64,000 nt of DNA from Bacteroidota bacterium (GTDB lineage Bacteria > Bacteroidota > Bacteroidia > AKYH767-A > 2013-40CM-41-45), in the NCBI GenBank assembly GCA_004295015.1, contig SHNE01000044.1, forward strand, positions 129,998 to 193,997, read 5' to 3'. The position numbers and the translations under genes are program-made. The first letter of the stretch is position 1. Each line of letters opens with the position of its first letter. Below are positions 1 through 8,025 of the stretch, one piece after another. The notes beneath the pieces are model-generated. The model did not search any database and was not told the origin of the DNA. It worked only from the letters and a program-made list of their open reading frames with translations.

Positions 1-2
1 TT

Positions 3-2972
3 GGATTTGGTTACTCCGGAACAGTAAGTAATAATATGCTTGCAACAGCATTAAACGCTTCTCCTCATAATTACAATTCCGATTTGTTTAAGGTTTTGAC
101 AAATAACAGTACCTATAAGCGTTATTTCATTAATCGCTATGCTGATCTTATCAACACTACTTTCCAGCCGTCAAATGTTGAGGCAATGATAAATCTGTTT
201 CGCGATTCGATAAAGCATGATATGCACTTTCAATGGGAAGCCTGGGGTGGAGATTCAGCTAACTGGGTAAGTAAAATCAACAGTATGTTGACATTTACAA
301 GTCAACGACCGGCGTACGCACGAAACTTTGTGCAAAGTTCATTTGGGCTGTCATCGCAAGTTACGCTTACAATCCAGGCCCAGCCTGCAGAAGCTGGGAG
401 AATCCAGATCAGTACAATAACGCCGGGGACACTTCCATGGACAGGTGTGTATTTTAACGGAAATCCTGTTACAATTACGGCAATACCAAATCCGGGTTAT
501 TCTTTTGATCACTGGAAATCCAATGTGGTAATTAATCAGAATAATTATAATCAAAGTACAACTATCAACTTTACTGCCAATGACGTTATTACTTGCTATT
601 TCTCCGGTTCAGCAGCTGCTCTGGATATTGCAATCACTGAAATTAATTACAACAGTAAAAGCGATTCAGATGCGGGCGACTGGATTGAATTGAAGAATAG
701 TGCTGCTTATACGCTTAATCTTTCCGGTTGGAAATTTAAGGACGAAGACGACAGGCATATATTTGAATTTCCTACCGGAACTGTACTAGCTCCCGGAGCG
801 TACATTGTTCTTGCTTCTGATCTTGTTAAATTTGGTCAGAAATTTCCCGCTGTTCAAAATGTTGTCGGAAATTTCGGTTTTGATTTTAGTAATGGAGGCG
901 AGGATTTGCGGTTGTTTAATCATGAGAATTCCTTAATAACTTCAGTCTATTATCAGGATCAATCTCCTTGGCCTTTACAAGCTGATGGGCAAGGCTATAC
1001 GCTGGAGAGAAAAGACTTCAATATGAGTGCAGGAATTGGGTCAAACTGGTTTGCAGGATGTTTGGGTGGTTCTCCCGGTGGCCCCTATATGGCTCCGGCT
1101 GTTTCAGTATCATCTGCCGGTTTAGTATCATTTTGTCAGGGAGATAGTCTTTCACTCATGGCTACTGCTGTGAGCAGTGCCACCTTTCAATGGAGAAAAA
1201 ATGGTCAGGATATTGCATCGGCAACGGAGGATGTGTACAAACTTTTTGATTCCGGTACCTATCAGGTTATGGTGAGTGCAAATGGTTGTTCTGCGCTTTC
1301 AGACACAGTCCGGGTAAATGTATTGGCCATTGAAGAGATTATTTCAACTTCGTCTGCCCAACGTTGCGATACAGGTAGCCTGCAACTCAGTGCGATTTCA
1401 ACTTCAGGATCAAGATGGTTTGATCGTGCAACAGGAGGAACAGAATTGTTTGTGGGATCCACATTTACCACGCCGACATTAAATCAGACTAGCACATATT
1501 TTGTACAGGCAAGCGGCGCTTGTTTTGGACCAAGGCTTGCAGTCGATGCGATTGTATTGCCGGTAAATTCAGTTCCGCAATCTCAGGATGTTGAACGATG
1601 CGGCCCCGGGTCAATCACATTGATAGCAAGTGACAGCTCCGGAATTCGATGGTATGATAGTGAGGTCGGAGGGAATTTGCTTTATTCAGGAAGTGATTAT
1701 TCCATTGCCTCTCTTCAGCAATCAGCGCAATTTTATGTGGAGGCCGGGGATGTTTGCCCATCGGCAAGACTTGCGGTTCAAGCCAATATACTTCCTGTAT
1801 CATTGGCACCCCAGGTGTCAAATGTAAGACATTGCGGATCCGGAGCCATTACACTTTTTGCGATTGACACCTCGTCGATTCGCTGGTATGATGTTATTTC
1901 CGGTGGAAATTTAATACAAAGCGGAAATACGTATACAACACCTGTTATAACTCAGTCAACAACTTATTATGTGGAGGCAGGTGATATTTGTCCGAGCAAC
2001 CGGGTTCCCATAGAAGCAATCATAGATGCCATTTCTTCTGATCCGATAGTTACTGACGTGCCTCGTTGTGGGGCAGGTACGATCAATCTGACCGCAACAA
2101 GTAACGATCCTTTAAATTGGTATGATGCCCCGGGAGGAAACTTGTTATTTTCAGGAAATATATTTACCACTCCTGTACTCAATCAGAGCACAAACTATTA
2201 TGTGCAAGCCGGAGCGAATTGTCCAAGTGCCATTGTAGCAATTCAGGCAATCATTGATCCCATCACCGCAGATCCTTTGGTAAGTAATGCAGAGCATTGC
2301 GGTCCTGCTTCAGTGTCACTGACAGCAAGTTCATCATCCAATATTACATGGTATGAAAGTCCGGGTGGAACAGTACTCAATAGCGGCCCCACATTTAATA
2401 CACCTTTACTCAGTCAGGATGCAATCTATTTTGTGCGTGCCGGCGATCAATGTCCAAGTGACTTCGTTCCGGTAAGCATAACTATTCATGCACTTCCGGT
2501 TCCAAATTTAGGACCTGATAGCAGCATTGCATCCGGCCGGCAAATTATACTTGACCCGGGTCAGAATTTTACCGGTTATCTGTGGTCTGATGGAAGTACC
2601 GGGTCTACACTGAGCGTGAACACAGACGGCGTATATTTCGTTTCTGTAACTGACAATCATTCTTGCACGGCTACGGATTCAATTTTAATAAGTCTGAATC
2701 TAAATACAAGCATGGCAACGAAGAACCAAACTCCGGCTTTTATTATTTATCCAAATCCTGCCGGCTCTGTATTGTATATTCAATTTGAAAAAAGTAATGA
2801 TACCGGACTGATTAGGCTGTTGGATATCTCAGGACGGACTGTGAGAGAAATGGTTATTTCCGAAAATGATGCGTTCATAAGAATGAATACAGAAGGCCTT
2901 GCTTCCGGATTATATCAGCTACAGGCTGTTTACGAAAAGGAGATTGTCAACAAGACGGTGATCTTGCGCTGA
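3..2972 (+). CDS. CotH-like / lamin-tail T9SS-secreted surface protein (5' partial)
   Basis: The reading frame is open to the left edge, so the start lies outside the window. The first ~110 residues look like the tail of a CotH-kinase-type domain. They are followed by a lamin-tail domain (around residues 210-330, with ITEINYNS and GDWIELKN motifs), an Ig-like domain, and five repeats of about 78 residues. Each repeat carries a conserved RCG/HCG near its start, a WYD/WYE core and a YYVEAGD...CPS ending. A last Ig-like segment precedes a type A T9SS sorting domain (IIYPNPAGSVLYI ... GLASGLYQLQA). The protein is therefore predicted to cross the outer membrane by T9SS and be anchored at or released from the surface. 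The CotH assignment rests on a short remnant and context; the lamin-tail, repeat and sorting domains are clear. It converges on radA with a 16-base gap. Confidence 0.8.
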   Translation, partial: GFGYSGTVSNNMLATALNASPHNYNSDLFKVLTNNSTYKRYFINRYADLINTTFQPSNVEAMINLFRDSIKHDMHFQWEAWGGDSANWVSKINSMLTFTSQRPAYARNFVQSSFGLSSQVTLTIQAQPAEAGRIQISTITPGTLPWTGVYFNGNPVTITAIPNPGYSFDHWKSNVVINQNNYNQSTTINFTANDVITCYFSGSAAALDIAITEINYNSKSDSDAGDWIELKNSAAYTLNLSGWKFKDEDDRHIFEFPTGTVLAPGAYIVLASDLVKFGQKFPAVQNVVGNFGFDFSNGGEDLRLFNHENSLITSVYYQDQSPWPLQADGQGYTLERKDFNMSAGIGSNWFAGCLGGSPGGPYMAPAVSVSSAGLVSFCQGDSLSLMATAVSSATFQWRKNGQDIASATEDVYKLFDSGTYQVMVSANGCSALSDTVRVNVLAIEEIISTSSAQRCDTGSLQLSAISTSGSRWFDRATGGTELFVGSTFTTPTLNQTSTYFVQASGACFGPRLAVDAIVLPVNSVPQSQDVERCGPGSITLIASDSSGIRWYDSEVGGNLLYSGSDYSIASLQQSAQFYVEAGDVCPSARLAVQANILPVSLAPQVSNVRHCGSGAITLFAIDTSSIRWYDVISGGNLIQSGNTYTTPVITQSTTYYVEAGDICPSNRVPIEAIIDAISSDPIVTDVPRCGAGTINLTATSNDPLNWYDAPGGNLLFSGNIFTTPVLNQSTNYYVQAGANCPSAIVAIQAIIDPITADPLVSNAEHCGPASVSLTASSSSNITWYESPGGTVLNSGPTFNTPLLSQDAIYFVRAGDQCPSDFVPVSITIHALPVPNLGPDSSIASGRQIILDPGQNFTGYLWSDGSTGSTLSVNTDGVYFVSVTDNHSCTATDSILISLNLNTSMATKNQTPAFIIYPNPAGSVLYIQFEKSNDTGLIRLLDISGRTVREMVISENDAFIRMNTEGLASGLYQLQAVYEKEIVNKTVILR

Positions 2973-2988
2973 TAAAAGGGGATCAGAC

Positions 2989-4362
2989 TCATGCGAAGAG
3001 AATTGAAAATACTTCTTCGACTTTTGAGACTGCGACTACTTCGATTGATTTAAAGCGGGATTTATCTAATCCTTTCAGATTGTATTTACTTATGACAATC
3101 TGGCTAAAGCCCATTTTTTCTGCTTCGCTGATTCTGTTTTCAATTCGTGTGACCGGACGAATTTCCCCACTTAATCCGACTTCACCAGAAAATGCAATTT
3201 TTGGATTGATACCAATATCTTCATTTGAGGAAAGGATAGCGCAGATGACAGCGAGATCAATTGCAGGATCTTCGACTTTGATTCCTCCGGCAATATTGAG
3301 AAAGACATCTTTAGCACCAAGTTTAAAGCCGCATCGTTTTTCTAATACTGCCAATAACATGCTGAGTCTTCGCAGATCAAATCCTGTTGAAGATCGCTGG
3401 GGTGTACCATAAACTGCAGAACTAACGAGGGCCTGAGTTTCAATGAGAAGTGGACGCACACCTTCCATGGTCGCAGCAATTGCAACGCCACTGAGAATTT
3501 CTTCTCTTTGAGCTATTAATATTTCGGAAGGATTGCTTACTTCACGCAAACCTGCACCTTGCATTTCATAAATGCCAAGTTCGGCTGTTGAGCCAAAACG
3601 ATTTTTGATTGCTCGTAACACGCGATATACATGGTGCCTGTCTCCTTCAAATTGAAGAACAGTATCTACCATGTGTTCGAGAATTTTGGGTCCTGCAATC
3701 ATTCCGTCTTTAGTTATATGACCAATCAAAAAGACCGGAGTGGAAGATTCTTTGGCAAAGCGTAACAGTTCAGCGGTGCTTTCCCTTATCTGGGAAACAC
3801 TACCCGGTGAAGATTCAATTTTACTGCTGAAAATAGTTTGAATGGAATCTATGATAAGCAGGTCAGGATTTAACTCAGAAATCTGATGAAAAATATTTTC
3901 AAGTGACGTTTCAGTCAGAATGAAAAATTGTTCGTTTTTTAAATTGACGCGATCAGCACGCATTTTTATCTGAAGTTCACTTTCTTCACCGCTCACATAC
4001 AGAACCTTTTTATTTTTTAATTGGAGTGCCAATTGAAGCAGGAGTGTTGATTTTCCAATCCCCGGTTCTCCCCCCATTAATACTAATGATCCGGGTACAA
4101 GTCCGCCACCCAGAACCCGGTGAAGTTCTTTATCAGGTATGTCGATTCTTCTTTCTGTATTTTCTGAAATTTCCTGAAGCAATACCGGTTTAGCAGTTTT
4201 ATCTTTTTTCCCGCCGGGTTTTTTCCAGATTAATTTTTCTTCTTTAGCTACAATTTCTTCAACAAAAGTATTCCATTGACCACAGGATGGACAACGCCCA
4301 ACCCATTTTGATGATTGAACACCACAATTTTGACAGAAGAAACTTGTTTTAACCTTAGACAT
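2989..4362 (-). CDS. radA: DNA repair protein RadA
   Basis: 457 residues, the normal RadA/Sms length. RadA is a RecA-like branch-migration ATPase acting in recombinational repair in the cytoplasm. In order I see a C4 zinc finger (C10, C13, C24, C27), a RecA-type ATPase with Walker A GGEPGIGKST (97-106) and Walker B LLIIDS (168-173), the RadA-specific KNRFG motif (253-257), and a C-terminal Lon-protease-like domain lacking protease function (about 290-457). ATG start preceded by AT-rich DNA without an SD. No partner gene is nearby: it converges with the T9SS protein to its left, and 242 bases separate it from the lipoprotein gene on its other side. Confidence 0.97.
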   Translation of the reverse strand: MSKVKTSFFCQNCGVQSSKWVGRCPSCGQWNTFVEEIVAKEEKLIWKKPGGKKDKTAKPVLLQEISENTERRIDIPDKELHRVLGGGLVPGSLVLMGGEPGIGKSTLLLQLALQLKNKKVLYVSGEESELQIKMRADRVNLKNEQFFILTETSLENIFHQISELNPDLLIIDSIQTIFSSKIESSPGSVSQIRESTAELLRFAKESSTPVFLIGHITKDGMIAGPKILEHMVDTVLQFEGDRHHVYRVLRAIKNRFGSTAELGIYEMQGAGLREVSNPSEILIAQREEILSGVAIAATMEGVRPLLIETQALVSSAVYGTPQRSSTGFDLRRLSMLLAVLEKRCGFKLGAKDVFLNIAGGIKVEDPAIDLAVICAILSSNEDIGINPKIAFSGEVGLSGEIRPVTRIENRISEAEKMGFSQIVISKYNLKGLDKSRFKSIEVVAVSKVEEVFSILFA

Positions 4363-4604
4363 AATATTTATTCAGGGCATGAAATTAGGAATTATCCGGA
4401 AAGAAATTAAGCTTCAGAAAAAATCCGCTTATATGATAGGAAGCTTGTGAGATTATCAATGTCAATCAGGCAAGAGTGAATAGGGTTGAATGAAGTCAAT
4501 GATGCTGATGTTAGATGCAGTTTCAATGTATTATAAGAGGAAACACAGAAAATATTGTAAAGGGATGTTTTATTGCAATCCGACCGGGAAAAATGTTTCG
4601 CGAA

Positions 4605-5030
4605 TTACTTCCTCTTTTGGAATTCCCTCTGTAATATTCCGGAAGTGCCATCGTGATCAGTGGCAATCACTAAAAAGTCATCATCAAGAGAAACCACCTG
4701 CCAGGTACCATTCAGTTCATCTAACAATACTTTAAAGTTGTCAATTTTAATTTCAACTTTAAGCATGCTTGTATTTACGGTAAAAGTTGCGGTGTCATAG
4801 GGTACCGGTTCGGTATTATAGCTTGGAGCCTTTTGGCGAACAATAGAGGCATCAGAAAAGATCCAGGTTTCAGGTGGATTGGTACGAGGAATTGGAATGA
4901 GGTTCCAGCTTCCCAGCAGCTGTTCTTTTATCTTGCTTTCAGACTTGAAATATTCAGTCTTACTGCAAGACCATGATCCGATAAGCAATGCTACCGTAAT
5001 CATCCATGATAGAATTGGTTTGGTTTTCAT
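4605..5030 (-). CDS. small lipoprotein, lipocalin-like
   Basis: The start at 5030 is chosen because the 141-residue product then begins MKTKPILSWM, a typical lipoprotein signal peptide ending in a lipobox (IGSWSC, Cys about residue 22). A longer frame upstream would overlap rfaE2. The mature part begins with a helical stretch, KIKEQLLGSWNL, followed by alternating strands with TWIF, LNGTWQVVSL and FLVIATD motifs. This resembles the lipocalin-like domains common in Bacteroidota lipoproteins, but that is a fold guess. The predicted location is the periplasmic face of the inner or outer membrane. The gene sits 49 bases downstream of rfaE2 on the same strand and may be transcribed with it. Function unknown. 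Confidence 0.7.
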   Translation of the reverse strand: MKTKPILSWMITVALLIGSWSCSKTEYFKSESKIKEQLLGSWNLIPIPRTNPPETWIFSDASIVRQKAPSYNTEPVPYDTATFTVNTSMLKVEIKIDNFKVLLDELNGTWQVVSLDDDFLVIATDHDGTSGILQREFQKRK

Positions 5031-5079
5031 GGAGGGCTTTTTGTAAAGATAAAAGAAATTCACTTTCAACGACTGCCAA

Positions 5080-5577
5080 TCATGAATTTTTCTGAACATT
5101 CCGGATTTTTTGTTCGATCAAAGTGGTCGAATAGCCCGGTAAATAGTCCAAAGTCATTATTTTTCCACCTTTAGCCTTAACAATATCTGCTCCAACAATG
5201 TCTTCAGGCTTATAGTCAGCACCTTTTACTAAAACATCCGGTTGTACGGTTTTAATGAGCTCATAAGGGGTGGCTTCTTCGAAAATAATCACTCTGTCAA
5301 CAAAATGAAGTGAAGCCATGACGAGGGATCTTTGCTTTTCGTCGTTGATTGGACGATTCGGGCCTTTGATGTTTGAGACAGATTGATCGCTATTAATGCC
5401 AATAATCAGTACATCACCTAATTCGGCAGCCTTGCATAAGTAATCAATATGTCCAAGGTGTAATATATCAAAACACCCATTTGTAAACACGATTTTCTTA
5501 TCCATAAACCTCCATAAACCTAATTGATGGTTTAATGTAGAGTGATCCAACACTTTTTTCTGAATGATCTCAAACAT
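5080..5577 (-). CDS. rfaE2: D-glycero-beta-D-manno-heptose 1-phosphate adenylyltransferase (RfaE domain II)
   Basis: A 165-residue nucleotidyltransferase of the cytidylyltransferase-like superfamily. It has the ATP-binding FTNGCFDILHLGH segment (HxGH at 40-43) and DVLVKGADY, typical of the second domain of RfaE/HldE. That enzyme activates heptose-1-phosphate with ATP to ADP-heptose for lipopolysaccharide inner core. Here the domain stands alone, without the kinase domain, as is usual in Bacteroidota. The ATG at 5577 is preferred over an in-frame TTG at 5586; it overlaps the end of the upstream membrane-protein gene by 8 bases, implying translational coupling. Substrate specificity within the family cannot be proven from sequence alone. 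Confidence 0.88.
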   Translation of the reverse strand: MFEIIQKKVLDHSTLNHQLGLWRFMDKKIVFTNGCFDILHLGHIDYLCKAAELGDVLIIGINSDQSVSNIKGPNRPINDEKQRSLVMASLHFVDRVIIFEEATPYELIKTVQPDVLVKGADYKPEDIVGADIVKAKGGKIMTLDYLPGYSTTLIEQKIRNVQKNS

Positions 5578-6592
5578 GTTTTTCAACTTTCTTACGTTGT
5601 GAAAGGGTCAACAAAAGAAACGCCAGCCCACCGAACAAAATTACGGTTAATGTTTGAGAAGTGTGCATCAAAGTTGCAAATGCGAGTCCATGCTCATAGC
5701 TGATGCCATACAATAGCAATCCCTGCGATACAAGTAAGTGGTATGCTCCAATGCCACCTTGTACCGGGGCAGACATTCCCATTCCACCTACAACCAATAC
5801 AAAGAGACCTGCTTCCAGACTTAATCCGGCCGTAGCAGGCAGGGCGTAGAAACAAATATATGACATCAGGAAATACATTAACCAAATCAGTACGGTATGA
5901 AACAAAAATGCCACCGGATTTTTTAGTTTGCGAATGGATCTTAATCCTTCAAGAATACCTTTTAGCATTGATGAAATTTTTCCGCCCAGGCCTTTCTTTT
6001 CCTTAGTTGTTTCGATTTTCTTCTTATTCATTCGATAAATAATGAACAGAACGAGAAGAATTAGGATGACGACATAAAAGGCAGGCGAGTACAGCAGCAA
6101 TTGTAATTTTTCACCTAAGGGTTTAAACAAATTATCGTTCAGAAAATTTCCAAGACGATCATAGGTAATCGCTGCAGTCAGTAAAACACATAGAAGCAGA
6201 CAGATCACGTCCAAAGCCCTCTCTACAATTACTGTTCCGAGAAGGAGGTCGAATGGAATTTTTTCAGACTTACTTAAAGTTCCGCAACGGGTTACTTCGC
6301 CTAGTCTGGGTATAGCCAGGTTAGCAAGATATCCAATCATTAAAGCGATGGAAGTTTTATAAAGAGTTGGAGAATAACCGGAGGGTTTAATCAGCATATT
6401 CCAGCGATGTGCACGACTGGTAAATGCTATGAGTGATGCAAGTACTGAAAGCAATACCCAGAACATGTTAGTTTCGCGGAGTTCATTCAAGGTAGAGCGA
6501 ATGTCGACGCCACGAAAGGCAAGCCATAACAGAGCAATGCCAAGACACAGAAGAAAAATGTATTTTACACTATTATAAATTCCAGCTTTCAA
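5570..6592 (-). CDS. flippase-like integral membrane protein (YbhN/UPF0104, LPG-synthase TM family)
   Basis: 340 residues, mostly hydrophobic, with roughly eight membrane segments and a charged loop around 190-210 (MNKKKIETTKEKKG). It matches the lysylphosphatidylglycerol synthase transmembrane-domain/UPF0104 family, seen in the LNELRETNMFWVLLSVL N-terminal segment, the RWNMLIKPSG loop, the IPRLGEVTRC motif (NLAIPRLGE) and the GGIGAYH motif near the C-terminus (APVQGGIGAYHLL). Members are thought to move or modify lipids; no catalytic aminoacyl-transferase domain is attached here. The only start consistent with the N-terminus is TTG at 6592. It overlaps rfaE2, so an envelope-lipid role is plausible but inferred. 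Confidence 0.85.
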   Translation of the reverse strand: MKAGIYNSVKYIFLLCLGIALLWLAFRGVDIRSTLNELRETNMFWVLLSVLASLIAFTSRAHRWNMLIKPSGYSPTLYKTSIALMIGYLANLAIPRLGEVTRCGTLSKSEKIPFDLLLGTVIVERALDVICLLLCVLLTAAITYDRLGNFLNDNLFKPLGEKLQLLLYSPAFYVVILILLVLFIIYRMNKKKIETTKEKKGLGGKISSMLKGILEGLRSIRKLKNPVAFLFHTVLIWLMYFLMSYICFYALPATAGLSLEAGLFVLVVGGMGMSAPVQGGIGAYHLLVSQGLLLYGISYEHGLAFATLMHTSQTLTVILFGGLAFLLLTLSQRKKVEKHV

Positions 6593-6696
6593 TTGAAATA
6601 GAATTATTGATCAATAGCTTTTGATCCGGTAACACGCGAACCTATTATTTGGCTTATACCTATACAAATTAAGAAGGTTCTGAATCTCCTCTTGAT

Positions 6697-7293
6697 TTAC
6701 TGTGGACCTTCTTTGAGTTCTGTTACTCCGCCGGAAATAATAAATTTCATCATATCTGTACCTGAAGCGTCCAGGGGACGGATATTTTCACGTGGCAGGA
6801 TTATCAGTTCACCGGCAAAACTATATGAGAAAGGCAGATACACGGCGACCATTTCTTTTTCCAGGCCTATTTCTCCCAGATCTTCCTGTGTGATAAAGCC
6901 AATCCGGTTAATATCGCTTCCTTTTTCGAGACGAACGAGAACCGGTTTGTTGAAACGGCGTTTCTCGCCTACGAAAGCTTCAACCAGATCCTTTACCGAA
7001 CCATAGATCAATTTAACCAACGGAGCTTTGTCGATGATCAGTTCAAGATAGGAGAACAGCGGGTTTCGAATATACCTGACACCGATGAAACCAATGAGTG
7101 TGATAACAATGAAAATGGTAAGTAAACCCAAGCCTGGAATTTCCAACTGTGGGAAACCGGGCATTTTGATGGGTATTTGAAAAGGGAGGAGGCTATCGAC
7201 CCATAGTATAGTTTTAATTAGCACCCAGACAGTTACAGTTACAGGGACGACGAAGAGTAATCCTTGAAGGAAGAAATTTAGCGCTTTTTTCAT
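6697..7293 (-). CDS. DUF502 family membrane protein
   Basis: 198 residues with two membrane helices (about 9-30 and 52-74) followed by a soluble domain. The GLLFVVPVTVTVWV N-terminus, NPLFSYLELIIDKAPLVKLIYGSVKDLVEAF and VYLPFSYSFAGELIILPREN segments are characteristic of DUF502, a widespread family of unknown function found near envelope or translation genes. ATG start. It is separated by 104 bases from the flippase-like gene downstream and may form the first gene of that minus-strand series. No catalytic residues can be named. Confidence 0.88.
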   Translation of the reverse strand: MKKALNFFLQGLLFVVPVTVTVWVLIKTILWVDSLLPFQIPIKMPGFPQLEIPGLGLLTIFIVITLIGFIGVRYIRNPLFSYLELIIDKAPLVKLIYGSVKDLVEAFVGEKRRFNKPVLVRLEKGSDINRIGFITQEDLGEIGLEKEMVAVYLPFSYSFAGELIILPRENIRPLDASGTDMMKFIISGGVTELKEGPQ

Positions 7294-7414
7294 TTGGTTA
7301 TTTTATCCGGTCAAAGATCGACATTAAGGAGAGCAGTATTAAGATGATTTTGGCAATTATTAAACAATTATAATAGTGTGTCATTTTGAATCCGGTGTCG
7401 TTTAATGGCAGGAA

Positions 7415-7443
7415 TTGATTTTTTTTCTACGGAACCATCTTTG
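7415..7443 (+). promoter_or_regulatory. candidate Bacteroidota-type promoter for the SPOR protein
   Basis: TTG (7415-7417), 18 bases, then CATCTTTG (7436-7443), one mismatch from the Bacteroidota -7 consensus TAnnTTTG. It would give a leader of about 50 bases before the ATG at 7501. Confidence 0.4.
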
Positions 7444-7500
7444 ATTATCTTTTTAAGGATGAAAGGATAATTGTTTAATTTTACGCTAAGATTAAAGGCC

Positions 7501-7917
7501 ATGCAAAAGATATTTTTTTTCGTAATACTTATTTATATCACCGGAATTTGTCATGCACAGAAAATGATTAAATCATTTGAAAATGATAGTTGCCTCATCA
7601 TCAACAAAGATTCACGGCTTGACGATTTGATGAAAAGGCAGAAGCAGGAAAACCTTGAAAAGCAAAGTATGCCTGGTTACCGGGTTCAGATTTATTTCGG
7701 AGGAAACAGGCAGAAAGCTTCAGAGATCAAAATGGAGTTTAACAACCAGCATCCTGAAGTGGCGGCATATCTAAGCTATCAACAGCCAAACTATAAGGTG
7801 AGGGTAGGGGATTTCCGTTCACGATTTGATGCAAGAAAAATATTTTTAGAACTGGAAGGTAAATACCCAACAACATTCATCGTTCCTGATGAGGTCAGGC
7901 TTCCTCCACTGAAATAA
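7501..7917 (+). CDS. secreted SPOR-domain-containing protein
   Basis: 138 residues from the ATG at 7501, preferred over an in-frame TTG at 7471 because it places a signal peptide (MQKIFFFVILIYITGICHAQ, cleavage after HAQ) at the very N-terminus. A linker rich in Lys/Gln precedes a compact SPOR fold: GYRVQIYFGGNRQKASEIK, PNYKVRVGDFRSRFDARKI. SPOR domains bind denuded peptidoglycan glycan strands in the periplasm. The protein has nothing else, so it is probably a small periplasmic peptidoglycan-binding protein. It stands alone on the plus strand between two minus-strand groups and ends just before a bidirectional terminator. Confidence 0.85.
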   Translation: MQKIFFFVILIYITGICHAQKMIKSFENDSCLIINKDSRLDDLMKRQKQENLEKQSMPGYRVQIYFGGNRQKASEIKMEFNNQHPEVAAYLSYQQPNYKVRVGDFRSRFDARKIFLELEGKYPTTFIVPDEVRLPPLK

Positions 7918-7944
7918 TTTCCGTTTATACCAAGGTCGTAAAAG

Positions 7945-7988
7945 AAAATGCGCCCGGACCAAATTTTCATTGGTGCTGAGCGCATTTT
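7945..7988. terminator. bidirectional intrinsic terminator between SPOR gene and infB
   Basis: A 9-bp outer stem (7945-7953 AAAATGCGC with 7980-7988) encloses an inner 5-bp stem (7958-7962 with 7970-7974). The plus reading ends in TTTT and the minus reading in TTTTCTTTT, which suits the two convergent genes. Confidence 0.75.
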
Positions 7989-8025
7989 AAAACCCTGATG
8001 GGTAGATTCAGAACTTGAACAAATC

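Noticed and set aside
4490-4735. Plus-strand ORF of 81 residues near the lipoprotein gene
   Set aside because: It overlaps the lipoprotein gene on the opposite strand, has no promoter and shows no domain; likely a shadow.
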